Shown here: in pieces, positions 30,315 to 39,204 of the stretch
How positions within the stretch are numbered: position 1 is the stretch's first letter
How the letters are laid out: each line of letters starts with the position of its first letter
NCBI GenBank assembly: GCA_964531695.1
Contig: CAZHEH010000005.1
Span: forward strand, 1-64,000
Length of the DNA: 64,000 bases
Source of the DNA: JAGXKT01 sp964531695
GTDB taxonomy: Bacteria > Planctomycetota > Phycisphaerae > SM23-33
Reading direction: 5' to 3'
Translations under genes and position numbers: made by a program
The notes under the pieces: generated by a model
The model's database searches: none
Told to the model about the DNA's origin: nothing
What the model saw: the letters and a program-made list of their open reading frames with translations, nothing else

Positions 30315-33080
30315 ATGGCCGGATACGACTTCGCGGCGATCGAGAGCAAGTGGCAGCAACACTGGGTGGAAAACGGTACGTTCGTCCAGCCGAACCCTGG
30401 CGACGACGGCTTCGTCGACGCCGGCAAGTTCTACGTGCTGGACATGTTCCCTTACCCGTCCGGAGCGGGGCTCCACGTGGGGCATCCGGAGGGCTACACC
30501 GCCACGGACATCGTCGCCCGGTACATGCGGATGCGCGGGCTCAACGTGCTGCACCCGATGGGCTACGACGCCTTCGGCCTGCCGGCCGAGCAGTACGCCG
30601 TCGAGCACGGCGTTCACCCCCGAGAGACCACCGAGAAGAACATCGCCAACATCGAGCGGCAGATCAGGATGTTCGGCTTCTCGTACGACTGGTCCCGGCG
30701 GGTGGCGACGACCGATCCCGAGTACTTCAAATGGACGCAATGGATCTTCCTCCAGATGTACAACGCCTGGTACGACCCGGAAGCCGACCGGGCGCGTCCG
30801 ATCGGCGAACTGGTCGACGATCTCACCAACGGGCGCCTTTTCGTCAGCCCCGACGGCGAGCTCGTTCCCGCCCCGGCCGGCGGGGACATGGAGGCCCTGA
30901 CCGGGCCGCCCGTCGGCTGCCTCGACTTCGCCGAACTGCCGCCCGAGCAGCGGCGCGAGATCATCGACTCCCAGCGCCTCGCCTACCAGGCCGAGGTCCC
31001 CGTCAACTGGTGCCCGAAGCTCGGGACCGTCCTGGCCAACGAGGAGGTCACCAACGAGGGCCGCTCCGAGCGCGGCGACTTCCCCGTCTTCCGGCGGAAC
31101 CTCCGCCAGTGGATGCTCCGCATCACGGCCTACGCCGAGCGGCTGCTGAAGGACCTCGACCGCGTCGACTGGCCCGAGTCCATCAAGATCATGCAGCGGA
31201 ACTGGATCGGCCGCAGCGAGGGGGCCAACGTGTACTTCTCGCTGCAGGGGCATGACGAATCGCTGGAGGTCTACACGACCCGCCCGGACACGCTCTTCGG
31301 CGCGACTTATATGGTCCTCGCCCCGGAGCATCCGCTCGTCGAGGCGATCACGACGAACGACCAGCGGCGGGCGGTGCGCAGCTACGTCGAACAGGCCGCC
31401 GGCAAGTCCGAGCTGGAGCGGACCGCCGAGGCCAAGGAGAAGACCGGCGTGTTCACCGGCGCCTACGCCGTGAACCCCGTCAACGAGGAACGCATCCCCG
31501 TCTGGATCGCAGATTACGTCATGATGGGCTACGGAACGGGCGCGATCATGGCCGTGCCGGCCCACGATACCCGGGACTTCGAGTTCGCCCAGAAGTTCGA
31601 CCTTCCGATCGTGCAGGTCGTCGAGCCGCCCGAGGGCGAGGACTGGCGCGGCTACACCGGTGAAGGCACGGCCGTCAACTCGGGAGACTTCGACGGACTC
31701 CCCACGGGCGAATTCAAGCGACGCATCACCCAATGGCTCGAGGAGAACGGCCTCGGACACGGCGCGGTCAACTACAAGCTGCGCGACTGGCTCTTCAGCC
31801 GCCAGCGATACTGGGGCGAGCCGTTCCCGCTGGTGCACTGCTCGCGTTGCGGCACCGTGCCGCTCGGCGAGCGCGACCTGCCCCTGACGCTGCCGGAGAT
31901 GGACGACTTCTCCCCCACCACGAGCGAGAACCCGGACGCCCCGCCGGCCCCGCCTCTCGGCAAGGCGACCGAGTGGGTCCACACCAAGTGTCCATCCTGC
32001 GGCGGCCCGGCCGAGCGCGAACTGAACACGATGCCCCAATGGGCCGGAAGCTGCTGGTACTACCTCCGCTTCTGCGACACCCGCAACAACGAGAAGTTCT
32101 GCGACCCGCGAGCCGAGCAGTATTGGATGCACGACGGCGTGGACCTGTACGTCGGCGGCGCCGAGCACGCAGTGCTGCACTTGCTGTACGCCCGCTTCTG
32201 GCACAAGGTGCTGTTCGACCTCGGCCATGTCTCGGCGCCGGAGCCGTTCCGCAAACTGTTCAACCAGGGCATGATCCGCAGCTTCGCCTACCGGGACGCC
32301 CGCGGCGTCTACGTGGGCTATGACGACGTGGAACAGCGAGACGACGGCCCCCATCACCGGCAGACCGGCGAGAAACTCGCCGAGTCCGTCGAGAAGATGT
32401 CGAAATCGCTGAAGAATGTCGTGAACCCGGACGATGTCATCGCGGAATACGGCGCCGACACCTTCCGGCTCTACGAGATGTTCATGGGTCCGCTGGAGGC
32501 GTCCAAGCCGTGGAACACGCAGGACGTTCCGGGCGTCCATCGCTTCCTGCACCGCGTCTGGCGGATGGTCGCCGGAGACGACGACAACGACCCGCTGGTC
32601 GCCGACGACGGCCCGGAAGAGGTCGAGCGGGCGCTGCACAAGCTGATCCGCAAGATCGGTCAGGACATCGAGGCGATGAAGTTCAATACCGCCATCGCCG
32701 CGATGATGGAGTTCGTAAACGGCGTCTACAAGGCCGGGCGGATCGGGCAGGACCAGGCCGGGCGCTTCGTGCGGGTGCTGGCGCCGTTCGCGCCGCATAT
32801 CGCCGAGGAGCTGTGGGAACGGCTGGGGCACGGCGAGTCGCTCGCCCGCGAGCCCTGGCCCGGCTACGATGAGTCGATGGTCGTCGAGGAGACGGCCGAG
32901 CTGGCCGTGCAGGTCAACGGAAAGGTGCGCGGACGCATCAGCGCCCCCGCCGATGCGGGCGAGGACGCCGTGATCGAGTTGGCCCTGGCCGACCCCAAGG
33001 TCGCCGAGGCGCTGGAAGGCAAGGAAATCGTCAAGCGGGTTGTCGTGCCGGGGCGGCTCGTCAACCTCGTTGTGAAATAG
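30315..33080 (+). CDS. leuS: Leucyl-tRNA synthetase
   Basis: Class I synthetase, 921 residues, charging tRNA-Leu. It has the HIGH-type motif in FPYPSGAGLHVGHPEGY, the CP1 editing domain (YMVLAPEHPLV, GTGAIMAVPAHDTRDFEF), a zinc-type CSRCG...CPSCGG region, KMSKS within VEKMSKSLKNVVNPDDV, and the C-terminal tRNA-binding domain. An insertion of about 70 residues near 154-224 precedes LAYQAEVPVNWCP; I recall similar insertions in planctomycete LeuRS. ATG 30315 follows a weak purine patch. Two lipoprotein genes follow. Confidence 0.97.
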   Translation: MAGYDFAAIESKWQQHWVENGTFVQPNPGDDGFVDAGKFYVLDMFPYPSGAGLHVGHPEGYTATDIVARYMRMRGLNVLHPMGYDAFGLPAEQYAVEHGVHPRETTEKNIANIERQIRMFGFSYDWSRRVATTDPEYFKWTQWIFLQMYNAWYDPEADRARPIGELVDDLTNGRLFVSPDGELVPAPAGGDMEALTGPPVGCLDFAELPPEQRREIIDSQRLAYQAEVPVNWCPKLGTVLANEEVTNEGRSERGDFPVFRRNLRQWMLRITAYAERLLKDLDRVDWPESIKIMQRNWIGRSEGANVYFSLQGHDESLEVYTTRPDTLFGATYMVLAPEHPLVEAITTNDQRRAVRSYVEQAAGKSELERTAEAKEKTGVFTGAYAVNPVNEERIPVWIADYVMMGYGTGAIMAVPAHDTRDFEFAQKFDLPIVQVVEPPEGEDWRGYTGEGTAVNSGDFDGLPTGEFKRRITQWLEENGLGHGAVNYKLRDWLFSRQRYWGEPFPLVHCSRCGTVPLGERDLPLTLPEMDDFSPTTSENPDAPPAPPLGKATEWVHTKCPSCGGPAERELNTMPQWAGSCWYYLRFCDTRNNEKFCDPRAEQYWMHDGVDLYVGGAEHAVLHLLYARFWHKVLFDLGHVSAPEPFRKLFNQGMIRSFAYRDARGVYVGYDDVEQRDDGPHHRQTGEKLAESVEKMSKSLKNVVNPDDVIAEYGADTFRLYEMFMGPLEASKPWNTQDVPGVHRFLHRVWRMVAGDDDNDPLVADDGPEEVERALHKLIRKIGQDIEAMKFNTAIAAMMEFVNGVYKAGRIGQDQAGRFVRVLAPFAPHIAEELWERLGHGESLAREPWPGYDESMVVEETAELAVQVNGKVRGRISAPADAGEDAVIELALADPKVAEALEGKEIVKRVVVPGRLVNLVVK

Positions 33081-33132
33081 GCCCGTGGCGGTCACGGACC
33101 CATCCCGGCCGAGTATGTCAAGGAGAATGACG

Positions 33133-33729
33133 ATGAAACACGGATTGGTTTGGCTGGCATTGTCGGGGCTCGTACTGACGGCCGGGTGCGGCGGCGACGA
33201 GCCGGGCCCGGGCGAGGAGTTGCCCAAGGCCAAGGAGCCGAAGCAGGCGCTGAAGAACCTCCAGACCGCCATCAAGAACAGCGACACGGACCAGTTCATG
33301 GCCTGCTTCGACGCCGATGGCGACGAGGAGAAGGTCTTGAGAGCCACCGCCGAGTTCGTCTTCGTTGGCACGGAGTTCAGCGAGAAGATGGAGGAGGAGT
33401 ACGGCGAGGATGCGTTAGAGGATGACCAGGACGAGGATTCGTTCCAGGCCATGCTCGAAGACGATTGGCTGGACGAAGTCGAGATCGAAGTCGACGGCGA
33501 CACCGCCGAGGCGACGCACCCCGACCAGAAGGAGCCGCTCAAGCTCGTGAAGGTCGATGGCGGGTGGAAGATCGCAACCGAGGACACGGCCATGACCCCC
33601 GCCGATGCCTCCGAAAAGGACGCGGACGAGGCGATCGCCATGGTGGAAGCAATGACGAAGGCCTTTAAGGAAGTAATGCCGAACATCGGCAAGGAAGGGT
33701 ACACGGCCGACAAGATCAAGCAGGAACTT
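33133..33729 (+). CDS. Lipoprotein, 3' end lost in assembly gap
   Basis: Predicted lipoprotein: signal peptide and lipobox LVLTAGC, then Gly/Asp, followed by a helical, acidic domain (ALKNLQTAIKNSDTDQFMACF). At least 199 residues are visible before the N run. I chose the ATG at 33133 because AAGGAG lies 7 bases upstream; the ATG at 33127 would have no spacing. Its conserved block (short helix, then FMACFDADGDEEKVL) is echoed by LEKMHTALAEGDSEAFLACF in the gene at 33960, so the two are tandem paralogues. Function unknown. Confidence 0.75.
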
Positions 33730-33829
33730 NNNNNNNNNNNNNNNNNNNNNNNNNNNNNNNNNNNNNNNNNNNNNNNNNNNNNNNNNNNNNNNNNNNNNNN
33801 NNNNNNNNNNNNNNNNNNNNNNNNNNNNN
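33730..33829. other. Assembly gap of 100 N
   Basis: Exactly 100 unknown bases, the usual placeholder for a gap of unknown size. It removes the end of the lipoprotein gene at 33133 and the start of the following spacer. Reading frames that cross it cannot be trusted. Confidence 0.99.
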
Positions 33830-33831
33830 CG

Positions 33832-33859
33832 AGGCCCGGTCGCACATACGGCCGGGCCT
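33832..33859 (+). terminator. Terminator after the gap-truncated lipoprotein gene
   Basis: AGGCCCGG (33832-33839) and CCGGGCCT (33852-33859) form an 8-bp stem with a 12-base loop, followed by TGTTGTG. It begins two bases after the N run, in the right place to end the upstream lipoprotein transcript. Confidence 0.7.
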
Positions 33860-33890
33860 TGTTGTGCGCCCCCTCCGGTCGGCGGGCGGC

Positions 33891-33918
33891 TTGTAATCCC
33901 CGGCGTCTCGCTTACAAT
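33891..33918 (+). promoter_or_regulatory. Promoter for the second lipoprotein gene
   Basis: TTGTAA (33891-33896) and TACAAT (33913-33918) are 16 bases apart. It directly follows the terminator, so the second lipoprotein gene is probably transcribed on its own. The GTG start is about 42 bases downstream. Confidence 0.6.
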
Positions 33919-33959
33919 TCGGGCATCGTACTCGTGGTAGCACTGGAAAGGGACCGCCC

Positions 33960-34712
33960 GTGAGAGGAATCGCCCGCGTACCGCTTGTCCTGCTGCTGGC
34001 CGGCGCGCTGCTGCCCGGCTGTGGCGGCGGCGAGACGACCGAAGAGGAAACCGACAACCAGGAGAAGGAACAGGCCAAAAAGGAGGTCCCCGAGGCGAAG
34101 GCCCCGCTGGAGAAGATGCACACCGCCCTGGCCGAAGGCGACAGCGAAGCGTTCCTGGCCTGCTTCGAGGCCGACGCCGGCCAGACGGCCGTGCTCAGCG
34201 CGATGTTCGACTACGCCCGCGCCCGCGTCGAGCTGGACCAGGCCATGGCCGAGCAGTACGGCCAAGGCATGACGCCCGAGGACGCCCCGGCCATGGTCCG
34301 CCTGGCCGACCCGGAGTCGCTGGCGGACGTGAAGGTCGTCGAGGGGGAGCAGAGCAACCAGGCCGTGGCGAGCATCGAGGGCGTCGATCTCAAACTTCCT
34401 CTGATCCACGTGTTTACGGAACGGCCGGCGACCGAGACACAGACGGACGAGACACAGCCGGCAGAGACACAGCCCGCCGAGGCGCAACCGGCCGAGACGG
34501 CCCGCGTTCGTGTCTGGCGCATCGACCCCGAGCCGCTGGTCGCCGCAGAGCCGCGCCCGGAGAAGGTGCGGGAGCTTATCGCTTGGTACCGGGATCTCGC
34601 GGGGGCCGCCCGCGATCTGCGCGAGCGCGTCGGCCCGGCGGAAACCGCCGAGTCGATCCGCCGGGCCTGGGACGAAACCCAGGTGCAGCTCGTGACCCGG
34701 CACACACCGTAG
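33960..34712 (+). CDS. Lipoprotein paralogous to the gene before the gap
   Basis: A 250-residue predicted lipoprotein starting with GTG at 33960, with an AAAGGGA site 7 bases upstream. The lipobox LLPGC is followed by Gly and an acidic linker. The first domain resembles its upstream neighbour (HTALAEGDSEAFLACFEADA). Near residues 157-180 there is a low-complexity run of Gln-Pro-Ala-Glu-Thr repeats (QPAETQPAEAQPAET), then a helical C-terminus. Function unknown; likely anchored in the envelope. hemL follows after 32 bases. Confidence 0.75.
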   Translation: MRGIARVPLVLLLAGALLPGCGGGETTEEETDNQEKEQAKKEVPEAKAPLEKMHTALAEGDSEAFLACFEADAGQTAVLSAMFDYARARVELDQAMAEQYGQGMTPEDAPAMVRLADPESLADVKVVEGEQSNQAVASIEGVDLKLPLIHVFTERPATETQTDETQPAETQPAEAQPAETARVRVWRIDPEPLVAAEPRPEKVRELIAWYRDLAGAARDLRERVGPAETAESIRRAWDETQVQLVTRHTP

Positions 34713-34744
34713 ACCCCGGCGGCCGATCCGGAGCGCCACCGCCC

Positions 34745-36061
34745 ATGCCACGACGTGTCGAGAAGTCCGAGGCCGCCTTCGCCCGCGCGACCGCCGTGCT
34801 GGTGGGAGGCGTCAACTCGCCCGTGCGGGCCTTCAAGGCGGTCGGAGGCGTGCCGCCGACGATCGCCCGGGCTCAGGGCAGCCGCATCACGGACGTCGAC
34901 GGCAACACCTACATCGACTACGTGGGCAGCTACGGGCCCGCCATCCTCGGCCATGCCCCGGAGCAGATCGTCGCGGCCGTGACGAAGGCCGTCAGCCGCG
35001 GCACGACCTACGGCGCCCCTACCGAGCTCGAGACGCGCCTGGCCGAGTCCATCGCCGCGGCCGTCGATTCCGTCGAGAAAGTCCGCTTCGTCTCCAGCGG
35101 CACGGAGGCGGCCATGACGGCCGTGCGGCTCGCGCGCGGGGCCACCGGGCGCGGGAAGCTCATCAAGTGCGAAGGCGGTTACCACGGTCACGCGGACGCC
35201 CTGCTCGTGGCGGCGGGCAGCGGCGCGGCCACGCTCGGCACGCCGTCCAGCCCCGGCGTGCCCGCCGGAGCCGTCGCCGACACACTGCCCGTGCCCTACA
35301 ACGACCTCCAGGCCGTGAAGGCGGCGATGGCCGAGCACGGGCGGAAGGTGGCGGCCGTGCTGGTCGAGCCCGTGGCGGGCAATATGGGCGTCGTGCCGCC
35401 TGTGGCGGGCTACCTGCCGGGCCTGCGGGAGTTGTGCGACGAGCACGGGGCCCTGCTGATCTTCGACGAGGTGATGACCGGCTTCCGCGTCGCGCTGGGC
35501 GGAGCGCAGGCGCTGTACGGCGTCCGTCCCGACCTGACCGTGCTGGGCAAGATCATCGGCGGAGGGCTGCCCGTCGGGGCGGTCGGCGGGCCGGCGGCGA
35601 TCATGGACCACCTCGCCCCGGCCGGGCCGGTGTACCAGGCGGGCACGCTGTCGGGCAATCCGGTGGCGATGGCGGCCGGGCTGGCGACGCTCGAAGCGCT
35701 GCGTGAGGACGGCTTCTACGGCGCGCTCGAGGCCCGCTCGGCCCAGCTCGAGCAGGGGCTCACCGCGGCCGCGGGCAAGGCCGGTCTGGCCGGCAAGGTC
35801 TGCCTCCAGCGCGTGGGCAGCATGCTGAGCGTCTTCTTCCGACCGCCGCCGGTCGCGAGCTACGAGGATGCCGCCGCCGGCGACGCCGAGGCCTTCGGCG
35901 CGTTCTTCCATGCCATGCTCGACGCCGGCGTGTACCTCGCCCCGAGCCGGTTCGAGGCAATGTTTGTCTCCGCCGCGCATACCGAGCAGGACGTAGCCGA
36001 CACGGCTCGCGCCGCCGAGGGCGCCTTCGCGGCCGCGGCTGCCGAGAGGCGGCACGCGTAG
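34745..36061 (+). CDS. hemL: Glutamate-1-semialdehyde 2,1-aminomutase
   Basis: PLP enzyme of the C5 pathway converting glutamate-1-semialdehyde to 5-aminolevulinate for haem and related tetrapyrroles. The 438-residue protein has the N-terminal GGVNSPVRAFKAVGG, the substrate loop GSYGPAILGHAP, the PLP-phosphate site SSGTEAAMTAVRLAR and the Schiff-base lysine in VLGKIIGGGLPVGA. Start ATG 34745 aligns with the family; the longer upstream frame overlaps the preceding lipoprotein. gatC begins 58 bases downstream. Confidence 0.96.
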   Translation: MPRRVEKSEAAFARATAVLVGGVNSPVRAFKAVGGVPPTIARAQGSRITDVDGNTYIDYVGSYGPAILGHAPEQIVAAVTKAVSRGTTYGAPTELETRLAESIAAAVDSVEKVRFVSSGTEAAMTAVRLARGATGRGKLIKCEGGYHGHADALLVAAGSGAATLGTPSSPGVPAGAVADTLPVPYNDLQAVKAAMAEHGRKVAAVLVEPVAGNMGVVPPVAGYLPGLRELCDEHGALLIFDEVMTGFRVALGGAQALYGVRPDLTVLGKIIGGGLPVGAVGGPAAIMDHLAPAGPVYQAGTLSGNPVAMAAGLATLEALREDGFYGALEARSAQLEQGLTAAAGKAGLAGKVCLQRVGSMLSVFFRPPPVASYEDAAAGDAEAFGAFFHAMLDAGVYLAPSRFEAMFVSAAHTEQDVADTARAAEGAFAAAAAERRHA

Positions 36062-36118
36062 TTGACTCGCCGCCGAGCGCCGTGGAAGATGGGCCACATC
36101 GCGACCCACGGCCAACCC

Positions 36119-36421
36119 ATGACGCAGAAAATAGACGAACAACTCGTGCGGCACATCGGCAAGCTCAGCCGCATCGCGCTGAGTGACGACGAGGTCGCCA
36201 CGTTCACGCGGCAGCTCGAGGCGATCCTGGGCCATTTCGACAAGCTCCAGGAGCTGGAAACGGACGGCGTCGAGCCGATGGCCCACGCCGTGGAGCTGAC
36301 GAACGTGCTGGCCGACGACGAGCCCGGCGAATCGCTGACGCCCGACAAGGCCCTGGCCAACGCTCCGGCCCGCGACGACGACCTGTTCCAGGTGCCCAAG
36401 GTCATTGGAGACAGCCAATGA
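36119..36421 (+). CDS. gatC: Aspartyl/glutamyl-tRNA amidotransferase subunit C
   Basis: A 100-residue subunit that holds GatA and GatB together in the transamidation of mischarged Glu-tRNA(Gln)/Asp-tRNA(Asn). The helix HIGKLSRIALSDDEV, the EAILGHFDKLQELET stretch and the Asp-Arg-Phe-like end with VPKVIGD are typical. ATG 36119 is chosen over an upstream TTG because the length then fits. Its stop overlaps the next gene's ATG (ATGA). Unusually, the next gene is an ATPase rather than gatA. Confidence 0.93.
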   Translation: MTQKIDEQLVRHIGKLSRIALSDDEVATFTRQLEAILGHFDKLQELETDGVEPMAHAVELTNVLADDEPGESLTPDKALANAPARDDDLFQVPKVIGDSQ

Positions 36422-37662
36422 CCAAGGACAGGAGCCCATTCTCACCCGGCAAGCCGGTCGAGCCGGAGGCGTTCGTCGGGCGGGAGGAGCAGATCCGCCT
36501 GCTGGAGCGGGCCACGCGCCAAGCGAAGGCGGGAAGCCCGCAATACCTGTTCATCACCGGCGAGAGAGGGATCGGTAAGAGTTCGCTCGCGAGTTTCGGT
36601 TGCCGAGTGGCGGAGAAGGAGGCGCAGTTCCTGTCCGCACAGGTCCCTTTGGGCGGCGCCAAGACGGTGGGCGAGGCCTGCCGACGGCTCTACCAAGCGG
36701 CGATCAGCCAGTTGCCGGACAAGACACTCATAGACAAGGCCAAGGACTTGTTCGGGAAGTACGTCGAGCGTGTGGACCTGTTCGGCATCGGCGTCGAGTT
36801 CAAGAAGGACCAGACCACCCGCGAGGAGCTGGCCCAGGACTTCGTGCCCTACCTTTACCGGCTGGTGGAGGTGGCGAAGCAAGGCGGCAGGCAGGGGCTG
36901 TTCCTTGTGGCGGACGACCTCAACGGGATCGTCCACGACACGCAATTCGCCCATTTCATCAAGAGCGTCGTGGATGAGATCGCCGTTGGGAAGATGCGAG
37001 AATTGCCCCTCGTGCTGGTGCTGGTCGGCGTTCCGGAGCGAATGGAAGACCTCAAAGCGCAGCAGCCGTCCATCGACCGTATCTTCCAACCCATCGAGTT
37101 GCCCCTCCTGACACACGGTCAGGCGACCGAGTTCTTCCGTAAGGCCTTCGCTTCCGTGGACCACACCTGGAGCGAAGGCACCATGGAGGCGATGTCTACC
37201 AGCGTCGGCGGACATCCGGTGATGTGGCACGAGCTCGGGGACGCCGTCTTCTGGGAAGACCAGGACGAGCACATCACCGAGGCCGACGTGACCTCGGGGG
37301 TGATTGCGGCGGCCGAAGCGGTCGGCCGCAAGTACCTGCAGCGGCCCCTTTACGAAGAACTGCGCAGTGACGCATACCAACGCATTCTCGCGCACATCGG
37401 CTCCTTGCCGATCGGCTTCGGAGTGCCGATTTCGCGCGCCGAGGTCCTGAAGACTTTGCCGGAGCCGGAATCGCGCAACTTCGATAACTTCATCAAGCGC
37501 ATGCGCGATCTGGGCGTTCTGGAGCCCGTCCCCGGCAAGCGGGGCCAGTACAGGTACACCCATTTCCTCTACTTCTTCTACATCGCGCTACAGAGCAGCG
37601 CCGACGCGTCGGTCGATGCCGGCAAATCCGGCGCGTCAGGAGAGTCCAAGAAAGCCAGATGA
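36418..37662 (+). CDS. P-loop ATPase (AAA/STAND-like) seated between gatC and gatA
   Basis: A 414-residue ATPase. Walker A is GERGIGKSS near residue 43, preceded by the family lead-in AFVGREEQIRLLERA; a Walker B-like LFLVADDLNG is near 162. The C-terminal third resembles a winged-helix (ISRAEVLKTLPEPESRNFDNF), followed by a Ser/Lys-rich tail. No transmembrane or enzymatic effector domain is seen. Both ends overlap gat genes by ATGA, so translation is coupled to GatC and GatA. Its codon use looks slightly less GC-rich than the flanks by eye (not computed). Function unknown; it may be acquired cargo or a regulator. Confidence 0.85.
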   Translation: MTKDRSPFSPGKPVEPEAFVGREEQIRLLERATRQAKAGSPQYLFITGERGIGKSSLASFGCRVAEKEAQFLSAQVPLGGAKTVGEACRRLYQAAISQLPDKTLIDKAKDLFGKYVERVDLFGIGVEFKKDQTTREELAQDFVPYLYRLVEVAKQGGRQGLFLVADDLNGIVHDTQFAHFIKSVVDEIAVGKMRELPLVLVLVGVPERMEDLKAQQPSIDRIFQPIELPLLTHGQATEFFRKAFASVDHTWSEGTMEAMSTSVGGHPVMWHELGDAVFWEDQDEHITEADVTSGVIAAAEAVGRKYLQRPLYEELRSDAYQRILAHIGSLPIGFGVPISRAEVLKTLPEPESRNFDNFIKRMRDLGVLEPVPGKRGQYRYTHFLYFFYIALQSSADASVDAGKSGASGESKKAR

Positions 37663-39170
37663 CCGCCCCGATCCTCGACATGACGGCCGTACAGCTCCGC
37701 GACGCCATCGCCGCCGGTGAGGTGTCGTCCGAGCAGGCGACCCGGGCTTGTCTCGAGCAGATCGAGCGCACGGAGCCGCACCTCGCCGCATTCAACGAAG
37801 TCTACCCGGAGCGGGCGACGGAGCGAGCCCGCCGGATCGACGCCGCGATCGCGCGGGGTGAAGATGCCGGCCCCCTGGCGGGCGTGCCTGTCGCGGTCAA
37901 GGACAACATGTGCACGACGTATGGGCGGACGACCTGCGCATCGCGGATCCTGGAGAGCTACCGGGCCCCCTACACCGCCACGGCCGTGGCGAAGCTCGAT
38001 AGCGCCGGGGCGGTCGTGCTTGGCAAGACCAACATGGACGAGTTCGCCATGGGCTCCTCGACCGAGCACAGCGCGTTCCGCCCGACGCGGAACCCCTGGG
38101 ACGTGGAGCGGGTTCCGGGCGGCTCGTCGGGCGGCTCGGCCGCCGCGGTGGCGGCCCGGCAGTGCTTCGCGGCGCTCGGGAGCGACACGGGCGGCTCGAT
38201 CCGCCAACCGGCCGCCTTCTGCGGGGTGGTGGGCTTCAAGCCGACCTACGGGCGCGTCAGCCGCTACGGGCTCGTGGCCTTCGGCTCGAGCTTGGACCAG
38301 ATCGGCCCGCTGACACGCGACGTGGCCGACGCCGCCCTGTTGACCGGCGTCATCGCGGGGCACGATCCGCGGGACTCGACGTCCGTCTCGGAGCCGGCGG
38401 GCGATTACGCCGCGAGCGTCGAGGCGCCCATCGAGGGGTTGCGCGTCGGCATGCCGCGGGAATGGTTCACGGATGCGATGTCGAGCGAAGTCGCCGCCGC
38501 GATGACGGCCGCCTCCGAGGCCTACGAGAGCGCCGGAGCGAAGCTGGTCGAGGTCTCGCTGCCGCACAGCCGGATCGACGTGGCCGAGGACGGATCGCTA
38601 AGCTCTTATGCAGTATCGTGTTACTATATCGTCGCCATGGCGGAGGCCTCGAGCAACCTCGCCCGCTACGACGGCGCGCACTATGGTCACCGGACGGACG
38701 CCAAGGGCTGCGACATCGTCGAGCTGTACTCGCGCACTCGGGCCGAGGGCTTCGGGGACGAGGTCAAGCGGCGCGTCATGCTCGGCTCGTACACTCTCTC
38801 GGCCGGCTACTACGACGCATACTACAACAAGGCCCTGAAGGTCCGGCGGCTGATCGCCCGTGACTTCGAGCAGGCGTTCGAACAGTGCGACGTGCTGATG
38901 TGTCCGGCCACGCCGTCCGCGGCCTTCCGACTGGGCGAGAAGACCGAAGACCCGATGGCCATGTACCTCCAGGATATCTACACGAACTCGCTGAACCTCG
39001 CCGGCCTGCCGGGCATCTCCGTGCCGGCCGGGCGGAGCGAGGACGGTCTGCCGATCGGCATGCAGATCATCGGGCCGGCGCTCGGGGAAGAAACCGTTCT
39101 CCGGGCCGCACGGATGTACGAGAGGGCCGCCGGCGGCGCCGTCGGGATCCCGCCCCTCGCCGCAAGTTGA
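37659..39170 (+). CDS. gatA: Aspartyl/glutamyl-tRNA amidotransferase subunit A
   Basis: Amidase subunit that releases ammonia from glutamine for the transamidation. The 503-residue protein has the Ser-cisSer-Lys triad: Lys in PVAVKDNMC, and the serines in GGSSGGSAAAV and SDTGGSIRQPA. The C-terminal substrate-binding region (YTNSLNLAGLPGISVPAG) is intact. The start overlaps the ATPase gene by ATGA. gatB is not in the window. Confidence 0.97.
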   Translation: MTAPILDMTAVQLRDAIAAGEVSSEQATRACLEQIERTEPHLAAFNEVYPERATERARRIDAAIARGEDAGPLAGVPVAVKDNMCTTYGRTTCASRILESYRAPYTATAVAKLDSAGAVVLGKTNMDEFAMGSSTEHSAFRPTRNPWDVERVPGGSSGGSAAAVAARQCFAALGSDTGGSIRQPAAFCGVVGFKPTYGRVSRYGLVAFGSSLDQIGPLTRDVADAALLTGVIAGHDPRDSTSVSEPAGDYAASVEAPIEGLRVGMPREWFTDAMSSEVAAAMTAASEAYESAGAKLVEVSLPHSRIDVAEDGSLSSYAVSCYYIVAMAEASSNLARYDGAHYGHRTDAKGCDIVELYSRTRAEGFGDEVKRRVMLGSYTLSAGYYDAYYNKALKVRRLIARDFEQAFEQCDVLMCPATPSAAFRLGEKTEDPMAMYLQDIYTNSLNLAGLPGISVPAGRSEDGLPIGMQIIGPALGEETVLRAARMYERAAGGAVGIPPLAAS

Positions 39171-39204
39171 ATCGCCGTAGCGCATGCAGGAAACGGGAAA
39201 CGCC

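Noticed and set aside
30159..33845. Very long minus-strand frame opposite leuS that crosses the N run
   Set aside because: It depends on unknown bases and lies antisense to leuS; composition is that of a shadow frame.
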